Positions 16,821-24,985 of a stretch of DNA of 64,000 nt are shown piece by piece. The position numbers were made by a program, and so were the translations under genes. The notes under the pieces are model-generated. The model saw only the letters and a program-made list of their open reading frames with translations. It had not been told where the DNA came from and did no database searches. The stretch is from assembly GCF_003813865.1 (NCBI RefSeq), contig NZ_RMVG01000016.1, forward strand, positions 1-64,000. The letters run 5' to 3'. The first letter of the stretch is position 1. Each line of letters opens with the position of its first letter. The stretch is from Candidatus Pantoea deserta (GTDB lineage Bacteria; Pseudomonadota; Gammaproteobacteria; Enterobacterales; Enterobacteriaceae).

Positions 16821-18179
16821 TTATTTTGCTGGCAGACATTTTCGACCCAGCACCAACCAAGTGACGATAAGCGCCAGTGCGACGTAACAGACCACCCTCA
16901 GCGCCCCCATAAATGCCAGAGATGTCGCACCTGAAAAAATCGTCCCGAAGACAGCAATCCCCACAACCCCGCCCATCTGGCGCGAGCAGGAGAAAAACGC
17001 GGATGCGGCGCCGGCATTCTGAAACGATGCTTCTGAGAAAATCAGTCCCGCCAGTCCGGGCACCGCCAGCGATGTTCCGACCCCCAGTAGAATCATGGGC
17101 ATCAGTAACTGCCAGATTGTCCAGTCAGCCTCCACGACAGACAGCCAGCCAAACCCCGCAAAGCAGCTGATCCCTCCGGCAATCACCACGTTCCGGACAC
17201 CGAAATGTTTTCCGAGACGACCTGCGTTATAAGTGGCAAGCGCCACGCTTAACATCATGGGTAAAAAGGCAAAACCCGTCTGTGATGGCGACATTTTCAT
17301 GGCCTGCTGGAAGTACAGGCTCAGAATGAACACTGCACCGTAAAAGACCAGTGTGCAGAGAAAACCGATAACCGCTGAAATGATGATGAACCTATTAGTT
17401 CTGATCCCGCCGGGTATGACCGGGGTGTTGCTGATGCGTTCACGGACACAAAATGCCGTGAACGCGAGACAGCCTGCCAGCAATACGCACAGGTTCATGG
17501 CATTATCCCAGCCCTTCCGGCCAGATTCTGTCAGGGCGAAAGTCGTCAGGCCAAGCGCCAGTATTATCAGTAACTGACCGGGTAGATTAAGGGGTTGGTC
17601 CTGCTTTTTAGTTGCAGGCGCGAATCGTGAGGCGATAAGCAGGCTGACCAGCCCCACAGGAATATTCAGCAGGAAAATGCTTCGCCAGCCTAAGTATTGA
17701 ATAAGTAAGCCCCCGGCAATAGGACCAGCGGCCAGCGCCATGCTTCCTGAAGCGGCCCAGAAACTGATGGCACGAGTACGGGCATGGGGTTCAGTATAGT
17801 AATGGCTCAGCAGCGTGAGGGAGGTTGGCACGAGAAACGCAGCCCCAATTCCCTGTACGGTTCTGGCTGCCTCAAGAACAATCAGCGTCGGTGCAAGCGC
17901 ACAGCAGAGGGACGCAATGATAAAAATCAGCACGCCGAGTAAAAAGATATTTTTAGCGCCGAAACGATCAGAGACTGAACCCGAGGAAAGAAGCAAAGCG
18001 GCAAACATCAGTGAATAACTGTTAATGACCCACTCTAGATCGGCAATATGGGCATTATAAGCCGTGCTTAGCGCGTTAAGCCCGACGTTCACGACGCTGA
18101 CGTCCAGCTGGACGATGACAAAGCCCAGGCATATGGCAAGGTTAAAAAGGACGCCATTCCTGCGTTCATGGTTGTGCAT
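16821..18179 (-). CDS. MFS transporter, DHA2 (14-helix drug:H+ antiporter) type
   Basis: Inner-membrane transporter of 452 residues. Motif C of the antiporter group is visible as GPIAGGLLIQYLGWRSIFLLN (about residue 150-170) and motif A as SDRFGAKNIFLLG (about 70). The N-terminus FVIVQLDVSVVNVGL is the DHA2 motif D region. Close to 14 hydrophobic segments can be counted. It would export a toxic organic compound. It lies 120 bases downstream of the exported hydrolase and 51 bases upstream of the lactonase, so the three likely form a transcriptional unit. Confidence 0.9.
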   Translation of the reverse strand: MHNHERRNGVLFNLAICLGFVIVQLDVSVVNVGLNALSTAYNAHIADLEWVINSYSLMFAALLLSSGSVSDRFGAKNIFLLGVLIFIIASLCCALAPTLIVLEAARTVQGIGAAFLVPTSLTLLSHYYTEPHARTRAISFWAASGSMALAAGPIAGGLLIQYLGWRSIFLLNIPVGLVSLLIASRFAPATKKQDQPLNLPGQLLIILALGLTTFALTESGRKGWDNAMNLCVLLAGCLAFTAFCVRERISNTPVIPGGIRTNRFIIISAVIGFLCTLVFYGAVFILSLYFQQAMKMSPSQTGFAFLPMMLSVALATYNAGRLGKHFGVRNVVIAGGISCFAGFGWLSVVEADWTIWQLLMPMILLGVGTSLAVPGLAGLIFSEASFQNAGAASAFFSCSRQMGGVVGIAVFGTIFSGATSLAFMGALRVVCYVALALIVTWLVLGRKCLPAK

Positions 18180-18225
18180 TTTAAGGGAGTACCAATAGTA
18201 AGAGTATGAAAAAAGGAGTTGTTAA

Positions 18226-18251
18226 GCCGGAGAAGCAGAACCTTCTCCGGC
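18226..18251 (-). terminator. 10-bp hairpin after the exported hydrolase gene
   Basis: GCCGGAGAAG at 18226-18235 is a perfect inverted repeat of CTTCTCCGGC at 18242-18251 with a 6-base loop. On the minus strand it follows the hydrolase stop (18299) and precedes the efflux pump start (18179). The T-tail is short, so it may reduce rather than end transcription into the pump gene. Confidence 0.5.
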
Positions 18252-18298
18252 ATACGGCCTGAGCTAGCGCATATCCCTGAGGGTAAACTGAGGTCCCG

Positions 18299-19411
18299 TC
18301 ATATCCAGCCCCTCTGGTGGAGATAATCAGTTACAAGCCTGGCGATCTGCTGATTATTTTTATCGGCAAATGCAAAGTGTGTGTTTCCGTGAATACCGAT
18401 GTCCGGCAGATTAATCAGCGTTGCATGGCCGCCGTGACGGTTAATTGTGTCAACAAACTGCTGCGCCCGCAGCTTGTTCACCCGCCAGAGTTCAACACCA
18501 AAGATGGTGCTCTCTTTATCGGTAATGTTATCGCCCAGAATGACCAGGACGGGCATGCGGGTAAGCTCAGTAAACTGCCCGGCCGGTACCAGCTGAGGTG
18601 CATTTGCCTTGGCCACGAAATTCATTTTTGTGACGATGTCAGCGGGCGCATCACTATCCGGAAACGCAAATTCACCCGGTTCAAAGGCCACGATCGCTTT
18701 AACCTGGCCCGGAGCCGCCATGGCCGTTGCCCATCCGTATTGCCCGCTGAATGAGTGGGTCATCAGGACGGCAGGGCCGGTATCGTGTAACAGCTGCGCC
18801 CCGGTTTTACCCATGAAATCGCGGGTGGCCTTATCCGGAAAAGGCTCCTCACCCGTGTTTGGTGTCTGCCAGCGCATGAACTGCTCAACCGAAGCTGGAT
18901 CCTGCGGGAACTGCGAGTTTTTGAATACACCGGCCTTGCCGGGCGGTATCCAGGGACCAATGCGGAATGTATTCCAGGCCATTGATTCTTTATGATCTGT
19001 TGGCACTGCAGAGGCAGTGACGACCGCATCGGTTCTGCCTGCACGTCCGCGACGGGGCTGGTCAATAATCACCACAGGCCAGTGGGCACGCGTGAAAATC
19101 TGCCAGAAACCGTCCCGGCCGTCGGCAGTTGTTTCCCAACTTTTGCCTGATTCACCGCCACCATGCCACATAATTACCGGGTATCTCCGACTCTCGGTCG
19201 GTATGTAATACTGCGCATAGCCATGATCGCCATGGAAGGTATCACCATCTTCGTCTGTTTTTGTTATTCCGCCAAACATAAAGCTGCCCATATCATTCAG
19301 CACGATTGGCGCTTTATTTGTCGTTACGGGCCGGGCGGGTCCTGCGGACCAGCCGAATGAGAGCGGCAGGCTAATCGCAAGCGCACAGAGAAAAAATCGT
19401 TTTATTTTCAT
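18299..19411 (-). CDS. exported alpha/beta hydrolase
   Basis: Protein of 370 residues with a signal peptide (FFLCALAISLPLSFGWSAG). The alpha/beta-hydrolase fold is indicated by the oxyanion region YPVIMWHGGGESGKSW (about residue 77), the nucleophile elbow LMTHSFSGQYGWA (G-x-S-x-x-G-like, Ser near residue 216), and the late His of GIHGNTHFAFAD (about 345). It probably cleaves an ester outside the cytoplasm. It is 37 bases downstream of the aldo/keto reductase gene, so the two are likely co-transcribed under the divergent AraC regulator at 20495. Confidence 0.86.
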   Translation of the reverse strand: MKIKRFFLCALAISLPLSFGWSAGPARPVTTNKAPIVLNDMGSFMFGGITKTDEDGDTFHGDHGYAQYYIPTESRRYPVIMWHGGGESGKSWETTADGRDGFWQIFTRAHWPVVIIDQPRRGRAGRTDAVVTASAVPTDHKESMAWNTFRIGPWIPPGKAGVFKNSQFPQDPASVEQFMRWQTPNTGEEPFPDKATRDFMGKTGAQLLHDTGPAVLMTHSFSGQYGWATAMAAPGQVKAIVAFEPGEFAFPDSDAPADIVTKMNFVAKANAPQLVPAGQFTELTRMPVLVILGDNITDKESTIFGVELWRVNKLRAQQFVDTINRHGGHATLINLPDIGIHGNTHFAFADKNNQQIARLVTDYLHQRGWI

Positions 19412-19448
19412 CGTATTCTCAGAGATAAAGTGACAACGAGGGATGACA

Positions 19449-20300
19449 TCAGATATCGAAGCGTACGCCAGCGATATTTCTGATGCGTTCAGGATCCGTG
19501 TGTGAATGGAAGCAGCTGACGCCAGTATCCATCCCTTTAATAAGACCGACCTCAGACGCAGTCAGCTCGAAGTCGAACACATCAATATTCTGTGCCATTC
19601 GCGCGGGATTCACCGATTTTGGTATGACCACAACATTACGTTGTATAAGCCAGCGCAGCACTATCTGAGCAACGCTTTTCCCGTATTTCTCACCCAGGTT
19701 CAGCAAGGATGGCAACTGGAACAGGTTGTTTCGCCCTTCCGCAAATGATGCCCAGGACTGCGGTTGTATGCCGTTTTCCTGCATGAAGGCAACATTCTCA
19801 TGCTGCTGGTAAAAGGGGTTGATTTCGACCTGATTTACGGCCGGTGCCACGCGGCTGAAGACAGTCAGATCGGTCAGTCTGTCGGGAGAAAAGTTACTGA
19901 CACCAATACTGCGCAGGATCTGGCTGTCGTACTTTTCTTCCATCGCACGCCAGCTGCCAAAGACATCCGAATAAGGCTGATGAATGAGATACAGATCAAG
20001 ATAATCAAGTTCGAGACGCTCAAGAGAACGGTCAATAGCCCTCAGGGTGTGGCTATACCCCATATCCTGTACCCACACTTTTGTTGTAATGAAAAGCTCT
20101 TCACGTGGCACGCCGCTACGCCTGATAGCCCGGCCTACGGCTTCCTCATTCTGATATGCCGCAGCGGTGTCAATAAGACGGTATCCTGCATCGATTGCGG
20201 CCAGAACGGCGTCTTCACACTCACCGGCATCGTTAATCTGGTAAACGCCAAAACCCAGCTGTGGCATACGCTTACCGGAATTCAGTTTCAGGTAGTTCAT
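19449..20300 (-). CDS. aldo/keto reductase (2,5-diketo-D-gluconate reductase-like)
   Basis: Cytoplasmic AKR of 283 residues of the DkgA/DkgB class. The tetrad is readable in RLIDTAAAYQNE (Asp, Tyr), FITTKVWV (Lys) and LYLIHQP (His); IPKSVNPARM is the NADPH-binding loop of this class. AAGGAAAACC precedes the ATG. It is the first gene of the minus-strand block that continues into the exported hydrolase, efflux pump and lactonase, and is divergent from the AraC gene (194-base gap). Confidence 0.92.
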   Translation of the reverse strand: MNYLKLNSGKRMPQLGFGVYQINDAGECEDAVLAAIDAGYRLIDTAAAYQNEEAVGRAIRRSGVPREELFITTKVWVQDMGYSHTLRAIDRSLERLELDYLDLYLIHQPYSDVFGSWRAMEEKYDSQILRSIGVSNFSPDRLTDLTVFSRVAPAVNQVEINPFYQQHENVAFMQENGIQPQSWASFAEGRNNLFQLPSLLNLGEKYGKSVAQIVLRWLIQRNVVVIPKSVNPARMAQNIDVFDFELTASEVGLIKGMDTGVSCFHSHTDPERIRNIAGVRFDI

Positions 20301-20494
20301 GGTAGGTTTTCCTTAAAGCCGCAGGCTGGCGACTGATGAGTGAAGTAAACAGAACTTAAACTCTCTGGATGGCTGATCCCGTGAGAACAAGCGGACACTG
20401 GAGCCGTTTTCCCTGTTGATCAGGGTTGCTATAGTAAACTTTTAATGTTAGATAATTAATAATCAAAAATTGCATTCACTTTATTAAAAGTCGC

Positions 20495-21409
20495 ATGGAT
20501 CCTTTATCAGATGTATTAACTCTGCTTTCAGCAAAAAGCTATACGACCTCCGGACTCAGGGCACCGGCCGGATGGGGGCTGCATTATCCGGGCTTTGACG
20601 GACTTAAGTTTTTTGCCGTTCAGGAAGGCTCAGCGCGTTTTCGGGCTGATGACAGTGATGAATGGATAACCCTCAGGAAGGGTGACGGAATTATCCTCAC
20701 CCGCGCATGCAGTTTTTCCGTAACGACATCTGACGGAGCGGTACAAGCTGAGTCGAACCAGACTCCCTTTGAACTCAGGGAAGGGCTTGCAGACTACGGC
20801 GGTGATGCACTCATCATGATTGCCGGAAAAATGGAAATTGATAAAACGTCGGCCAGTTTATTACTGAGTGAACTGCCGGTAGTCATCCGGATATTTTCAG
20901 ATGATGACAGTACCTCTGTTTTTACCTGGATAATGAATTATATAAAAACAGAAAAAGCATCACAGCTTCCCGGTTCAGTGGTGGTTACCGACTACCTCAT
21001 GCACCTGATGATGATCGAAGGAATTCGGCGCGGTGTGGCACAGGCTGTTGATACCGGGCAGGGCTGGATGAAATCTTTCAGCGATCAACGAATAGCGCGC
21101 GTACTGACCGCAATACATCAGCGTCCGGGCAATAACTGGCGCTTACCTGAACTCGCCGGAATAGCCGGTATGTCACGGGCGGGATTCCTGCGACGATTCG
21201 CTCAGCTGACCGGTACTACCCCGCTTAAGTATCTTACGGAATGGCGTATGCATGTGGCCAGTAAAGCACTCAGAACGTCATCTGAATCGGTGAAAGCTAT
21301 CGGACTGTCACTGGGTTACGGCTCAGAAAGTGCCTTCAGCACCGCTTTCAAAAGGATTTACGGATGCTCACCCACAGAACATCGCAGTCTGAAGCATGAA
21401 AGCACTTAA
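20495..21409 (+). CDS. AraC-family regulator with cupin N-terminal domain
   Basis: Regulator of 304 residues. The N-terminal AraC-cupin domain (Cupin_6-like) spans about residues 10-180: GLKFFAVQEGSARFR and FELREGLADYGGDALIMIAGKM. The C-terminal domain carries two helix-turn-helix units, ELAGIAGMSRAGFLRRFAQLT and VKAIGLSLGYGSESAFSTAFKR, ending in YGCSPTEHRS, the AraC C-terminal signature. It is divergent from the AKR/hydrolase/efflux/lactonase block and is its likely activator. The intergenic sequence 20301-20494 is AT-rich near 20440-20480, where the promoters must lie. Confidence 0.92.
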   Translation: MDPLSDVLTLLSAKSYTTSGLRAPAGWGLHYPGFDGLKFFAVQEGSARFRADDSDEWITLRKGDGIILTRACSFSVTTSDGAVQAESNQTPFELREGLADYGGDALIMIAGKMEIDKTSASLLLSELPVVIRIFSDDDSTSVFTWIMNYIKTEKASQLPGSVVVTDYLMHLMMIEGIRRGVAQAVDTGQGWMKSFSDQRIARVLTAIHQRPGNNWRLPELAGIAGMSRAGFLRRFAQLTGTTPLKYLTEWRMHVASKALRTSSESVKAIGLSLGYGSESAFSTAFKRIYGCSPTEHRSLKHEST

Positions 21410-21611
21410 AAACTCAGCAGGAAATAAGCAAGCAGAACTCTGGCTGTAACATTACAAAGGAATACTTTCGTGCGGAGTCAGCGCAAAACGATCTTCAGAT
21501 AATCTTTTGCCCAAATCAGCCAATCTCATTATGCTGTGTCTGCTTTTCGCTCATAGCGGACCTTCATCTTCAAGCAGTCGCTTTCTTCAATACACGGAGT
21601 TCGAGCCCCCC

Positions 21612-22145
21612 CTACCCGCCCCGGAACCCCTTGGGTATTGAGTAATCCATCTCAGCCACCAGAGTGAAGTCTCGTCGTTCTCTGAAGCGCTTTGAGGCAA
21701 GCTGTCTACGTCCTTTTTCAACATAACGAGCCAGTTTCATCTCCCACTGGCTCTGATAGTGCGCCACGTTTTCTGCCATCCAGTAATGCACGAAATCAGC
21801 CAGCTGCAGCCTGTCAGGATGACAGGAAATTTTTATGCCTATACGGCTGGCAGTTTCAATAAACGCTGGTGAAGGCTGCCACTCGTCAAACATGACGAAC
21901 TTATGCTCTGGAGGTTCTGAAGTAGTGGCAGAGTGGCTAACCTGGGCCGGGGGAATTTGCTGCGGCGCATAACGCTGTGTAACACCTGTGGCGTTACGTT
22001 GCATCAGTGCTGATGCGTTACACCGCGTTACGGTAGCGTTATGCCTGGGCGTTACGCTTTGTGTAACATAACGCGTTACGCCATCATCCTGGTTAGCCTG
22101 CAGCTGAATGGACTTGATTAATGCCTCCGCATCAGCACCCTGCAC
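21612..22145 (-). pseudogene. phage replication protein C-terminal part, DnaT-like domain
   Basis: Reading frame of 177 residues. The C-terminal half (about 80-150) is a DnaT-like DNA-binding domain: FVMFDEWQPSPAFIETASRIG and FVHYWMAENVAHYQSQWEMK are the family landmarks. The N-terminal half is a degenerate VTxxNA-type repeat (VTRYVTQSVTPRHNATVTR) encoded by repeated GCGTTAC-like DNA. In intact phages this domain is fused to an O-type N-terminal domain, which here is on a separate frame at 22351. I regard this as the 3' half of a broken gene, although expression as a separate protein cannot be excluded. Confidence 0.62.
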
Positions 22146-22193
22146 TGCATTAACCCTTGTGCCACAAGGCTTAGCGGCTCAGTAGCCTTAAAG

Positions 22194-22365
22194 TTATCCA
22201 CAGAGTGACTGGAAAATTCTCGCGCGCGATATGTGTTGTTTTAGTTTTTATGTGTTGTTTTGGATCTTAAATAACTAAAACACGCGTAACGCGTTACGCC
22301 CGGCGTGACGTTACGCGTTACGGTCTGCGTTACGGCTGGAGCGTTAGGCGTTACGCCTTGCGTAA
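22194..22365. other. phage-origin-like sequence: DnaA box, AT-rich 13-mers, GCGTTAC repeats
   Basis: A consensus DnaA box TTATCCACA lies at 22194-22202. Next come two identical 13-base AT-rich copies, TATGTGTTGTTTT, at 22230-22242 and 22249-22261. Next a field of GCGTTAC/GTAACGC units, including a 16-base perfect palindrome GCGTAACGCGTTACGC at 22284-22299, runs to about 22365. More GCGTTAC copies sit on the other side at 21970-22080. This is the order expected of a replication origin (binding box, unwinding repeats, iterons), as in the O gene of lambda. Whether it is active is unknown. Confidence 0.45.
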
Positions 22366-22806
22366 TGCTTTTGTGCGAACGTTTTCTCGCTCTGTAACGC
22401 CGCTGCCGTTCAGCTGCTGAAGACTTTTTGAAGCAACTACCACCCTGTCATCGTAATCCGTCTTCAGGATGACACAGTGCTCATCAGCATCGTAGACGGC
22501 CCACCCGACTGAGGCCATCGCCTCCCCGAATCCAGAAAACTCAGCCAGTACATCCAGGTAACTGAGATCGACGTTACGGAACACACCGTCACTGGTGTGC
22601 TCACTGGCGGCGCTCCATATAAGCAGTAATGCCGTGCCAGTAACGCAGCGCGTAACTTTACGTGTTAGCAGTTCGCCGCGTTGTCCGCCAACAGACACAT
22701 CAACACCTGCACCTCCATTCGCTGGACTTTCCAGCAGCGCAGCGATTTCATTCACCTTGGGATGCGTCTTCAGAGAAGCGCTCATTTTGATCCAGTTACC
22801 GGCCAT
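22351..22806 (-). pseudogene. phage replication protein N-terminal part (O-like)
   Basis: Frame of 151 residues starting MAGNWIKMSASLKTHPKV, the typical start of phage O-like or helicase-loader replication proteins with a winged-helix domain. It ends in VTERENVRTKALRKA. Directly after its stop the +1 frame continues with VTPNAPAVTQTVTRNV, the same VT-repeat as in the downstream DnaT-like piece. A frameshift near 22350 therefore split one longer gene, although AT-rich origin-like DNA with stop codons also lies between the two pieces. It follows the CII-like gene by 65 bases, in lambda order. Confidence 0.62.
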
Positions 22807-22871
22807 GCTAATCCTTCACACAACGTGCCACCGTTTGCACGTACGGCGGCTGATGACTTAATTTTTACGCC

Positions 22872-23237
22872 TTAATTAAGCTGGTCTGCGCTGAGCTCCT
22901 GACTGTTGGTGCAGTCAGGGGCTTTTTCATTGGTACGCTCAAGCTCGCTTTCTGCAAATTTGATAGCAACAGTAAGCAGCCAGCGATACTGGTCGAGGGG
23001 CACTTTCATTTCGCCTCTTAGAGCAAAGTTTTCCACCCCGCTTGCAGCCAGGGTTTCCATGATTTCTGGGTACTTCGCAGTTCGTCGAAGTACCGTTGAA
23101 TCTGAAACCCTTAGCCGGCGGGCTACTTCTGTCTGACGAGTTTTCAGCAAAGCTCTCTGAGCAGTAGCCAACAGATGCTGACTTGATTTCCAGTAATGAA
23201 TCGCCACGGGTTTAACAGACACCTCTGAGTATTTCAT
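22872..23237 (-). CDS. phage CII-like transcriptional regulator
   Basis: Protein of 121 residues. The helix-turn-helix region TEVARRLRVSDSTVLRRTAKY (about residues 36-56) and the following FALRGEMKVPLDQYRWLLTVAIKF match the CII-type phage activators that switch on lysogeny genes. It is immediately upstream of the O-like gene, as cII is in lambdoid phages. The N-terminus (MKYSEVSVKPVAIHYWKSS) is longer than in lambda CII. The early promoter region and repressor gene that should precede it are missing, so it may have no natural role now. Confidence 0.68.
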   Translation of the reverse strand: MKYSEVSVKPVAIHYWKSSQHLLATAQRALLKTRQTEVARRLRVSDSTVLRRTAKYPEIMETLAASGVENFALRGEMKVPLDQYRWLLTVAIKFAESELERTNEKAPDCTNSQELSADQLN

Positions 23238-23250
23238 TTATTCAGCCTCA

Positions 23251-23501
23251 CGTCGAAATAGACGCAAACCCGGCTCTGTCACCCCAGAAAATATTACCCA
23301 GGCATTTGCCCGCGCGCGCATGCGCTGTGGCCTGGACACAGGCGCCAATCCACCGACCTTTCATGAAATTCGAAGTCTCTCCGGGCGCCTGTATGAGACC
23401 AGAAATGGCGAAGCATTCGCGCAGCGTCTGCTCGGTCACAAGAACCTGTCGATGACCAAAAGTACCTCGATCCCCGAGGGGACGAATACGTGCTGGTTTA
23501 A
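23251..23501 (+). pseudogene. phage integrase C-terminal fragment, frameshifted
   Basis: The plus-strand frame from about 23251 reads RKPGSVTPENITQAFAR and then PPTFHEIRSLSGRLYE and AFAQRLLGHKNLSM, the catalytic half of a lambda-type tyrosine integrase (R of HEIRSL, H of LGHK). A one-base deletion at 23458-23460 breaks the frame just after MT; in the next frame the family end KYLDPRGDEYVLV and a stop at 23499-23501 follow. The N-terminal three quarters of the gene, including the first catalytic Arg, are absent. It is a relic marking the edge of an integrated phage. Confidence 0.75.
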
Positions 23502-23549
23502 GCCATATAGAGGTTTTCGGACAAATTTCGGACAGGCGAAAATTTGACC

Positions 23550-23606
23550 TTGCAAATCATGCCGTTATGGATATGCTATATACAAACCATATACGTTTTA
23601 TATAGA
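23550..23606 (+). promoter_or_regulatory. promoter and probable autoregulatory operator of the parD-like/map pair
   Basis: TTGCAA at 23550-23555 and TATGCT at 23572-23577 make a plausible sigma-70 promoter with a 16-base spacer. The sequence after it holds repeated ATATAC-like half-sites (TATATAC near 23578-23584, CATATACG near 23588-23595, and TATATA near 23600). These are the type of short repeat bound by ribbon-helix-helix antitoxins. The promoter reads into the parD-like gene at 23613. Confidence 0.45.
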
Positions 23607-23612
23607 GCCAAC

Positions 23613-23858
23613 ATGGGCATTGTTAAAATATCCGATTTAATGCATGAAAATCTGCGCCTTGCCAGTCAGGCAATGAGTCGTTCGATCAACTCACAGGCCG
23701 AACACTGGCTCAAACTGGGCATGCTGGCGGAGCTGTATCCGCAGTTTACCCAGCAGGAGCTGGCGCAGATGCTGATACGCGTCGAGCTGGAAAACGGCAG
23801 CGATCTGCGACAGTTAGTTCTCTCGCCTGCTCAGACGACACAAGGAGAAGTGCAATGA
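23613..23858 (+). CDS. ParD-like (ribbon-helix-helix) antitoxin-type protein
   Basis: Protein of 81 residues from the ATG at 23613 (MGIVKISDLMHENLRLASQ). Length and pattern fit the ParD_like family (small RHH proteins with an N-terminal beta-strand and two helices; here KISDLMHENLRLASQAMSRS). The earlier in-frame start at 23544 would add a hydrophobic region that overlaps the promoter and is not chosen. Its TGA overlaps the ATG of map as ATGA. A ParD-like gene coupled to a methionine aminopeptidase instead of a ParE toxin is unusual. The protein probably represses its own promoter. Confidence 0.8.
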   Translation: MGIVKISDLMHENLRLASQAMSRSINSQAEHWLKLGMLAELYPQFTQQELAQMLIRVELENGSDLRQLVLSPAQTTQGEVQ

Positions 23859-24643
23859 AGCGCAGCGTCAAGATCCATACTCCGCAACAGATCGAACAGG
23901 CGCGCGCGGCAGGTCATGCCGCCGCTCAGGTGCTGGCGATGATCGCCCCGCATGTGCAGCCCGGCATGACAACGGAACAGCTGGATAACCTGTGCCACGA
24001 TTTTATCGTCAACGAGCTAAAGGTTATCCCCGCCAATATCGGCTATCAGGGGTACACGCGCACCACCTGCACCTCGGTGAATCATGTGGTGTGTCACGGC
24101 ATCCCCTCAACAAAGACGCTGAAAAAAGGCGACATCATCAATATCGACATCGGCATCATCAAAGAGGGCTGGTATGGCGACACCAGCCGCATGTACTTTG
24201 TCGGCGAACCCTCAGTACGCGCCCGACGGCTGGTGGATATCACCTACCAGGCAATGGCGGCAGGTATTCACCGCGTGAAGCCGGGCGCCACGCTGGGCGA
24301 TATTGGCGCAGCCATCCAGCGCGTCGCGGAAGGGGCGGGTTTTTCCGTAGTGCGCGAATATTGCGGTCACGGCGTTGGCCAGATCTATCACGACGAGCCG
24401 CAGGTTTTGCATTACGGCACGCCAGGGGAAGGGCTGGTGCTCCAGCCTGGAATGATTTTTACCATTGAGCCAATGATCAACGCCGGTAAAGCAGGCACCA
24501 GCGTCCTGTCTGACGGCTGGACGGTGGTGACAAAGGATCGTTCGCTCTCCGCACAGTGGGAGCATACGGTAGCCGTAACCGAAAACGGCTTTGATCTGCT
24601 GACGCCCTGGCCGGACGGAACCGGGGATTATCCGACGATTTAA
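23855..24643 (+). CDS. map: type I methionine aminopeptidase
   Basis: Enzyme of 262 residues that removes the initiator methionine from nascent proteins. E. coli Map has 264 residues. Metal ligands can be placed: Asp in NIDIGIIKEGWYGDTSRMY (two Asp), the His in EYCGHGVGQ, Glu in FTIEPMINAG and Glu in SAQWEHTVAVTENG. The active site is therefore complete. It overlaps the parD-like stop by ATGA, so it is translated only with that gene. The essential chromosomal map gene is elsewhere, so this is a second copy. It may be a resistance copy, a toxin-like partner or an addiction target. Confidence 0.94.
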   Translation: MKRSVKIHTPQQIEQARAAGHAAAQVLAMIAPHVQPGMTTEQLDNLCHDFIVNELKVIPANIGYQGYTRTTCTSVNHVVCHGIPSTKTLKKGDIINIDIGIIKEGWYGDTSRMYFVGEPSVRARRLVDITYQAMAAGIHRVKPGATLGDIGAAIQRVAEGAGFSVVREYCGHGVGQIYHDEPQVLHYGTPGEGLVLQPGMIFTIEPMINAGKAGTSVLSDGWTVVTKDRSLSAQWEHTVAVTENGFDLLTPWPDGTGDYPTI

Positions 24644-24644
24644 A

Positions 24645-24985
24645 TCAGGCGGAGTCGCGCACGATAACGTCAAAGCCGATGTCTTTTAGCGGCTCAGGCA
24701 CCGCCTTGCCCGACAGCCGCGCCAGTAACGCGCGCACTGTGGTAATAGCCGAACAGCGCGCGGCGGCAAAGCCGATCACCGCGACATCCTGCGGCACGCG
24801 CAGTCCGCGCGCCGCCGCCTTAGTCAGTGCGCCCTACTGCACACCACCACATCGACCGCTGAGGGATTCAACGTGGCAAAAGCGTCGCGCCCGTCCTGCA
24901 TGGAGGCAGGTAGCGGCACGGCAATCTGCGCCTGAACGTCAAGATGCTGCTGGCTTAGCGTAGTGATTAATCCCCGGCGGCGCGC
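24645..24985 (-). pseudogene. LacI-type regulator C-terminal remnant
   Basis: The minus strand encodes recognisable pieces of a LacI/GalR sugar-binding domain in two frames. One piece reads LSQQHLDVQAQIAVPLPAS and ends NPSAVDVVVC; the other reads GALTKAAARGLRVPQDVAVI, continuing to DIGFDVIVRDSA and the stop at 24645-24647. A frame break and a short deletion lie at about 24830-24838. The DNA-binding N-terminus is absent. The remnant is convergent with map, whose stop is two bases away. No function expected. Confidence 0.72.

Larger units (their letters stand above)
21612..23501. mobile_element. decayed lambdoid prophage remnant
   Basis: Four pieces in this 1.9 kb are phage-derived: a CII-like gene, a replication-gene N-terminus, a DnaT-like replication C-terminus (all minus strand, in the lambda order cII-O-P-like), and the C-terminal part of an integrase on the plus strand. 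Lysogeny, lysis and structural genes are absent, and two of the pieces are broken. This is a left-over from deletion of a larger integrated element. The boundaries given are those of the recognisable genes; attachment-site repeats could not be identified. Confidence 0.72.
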
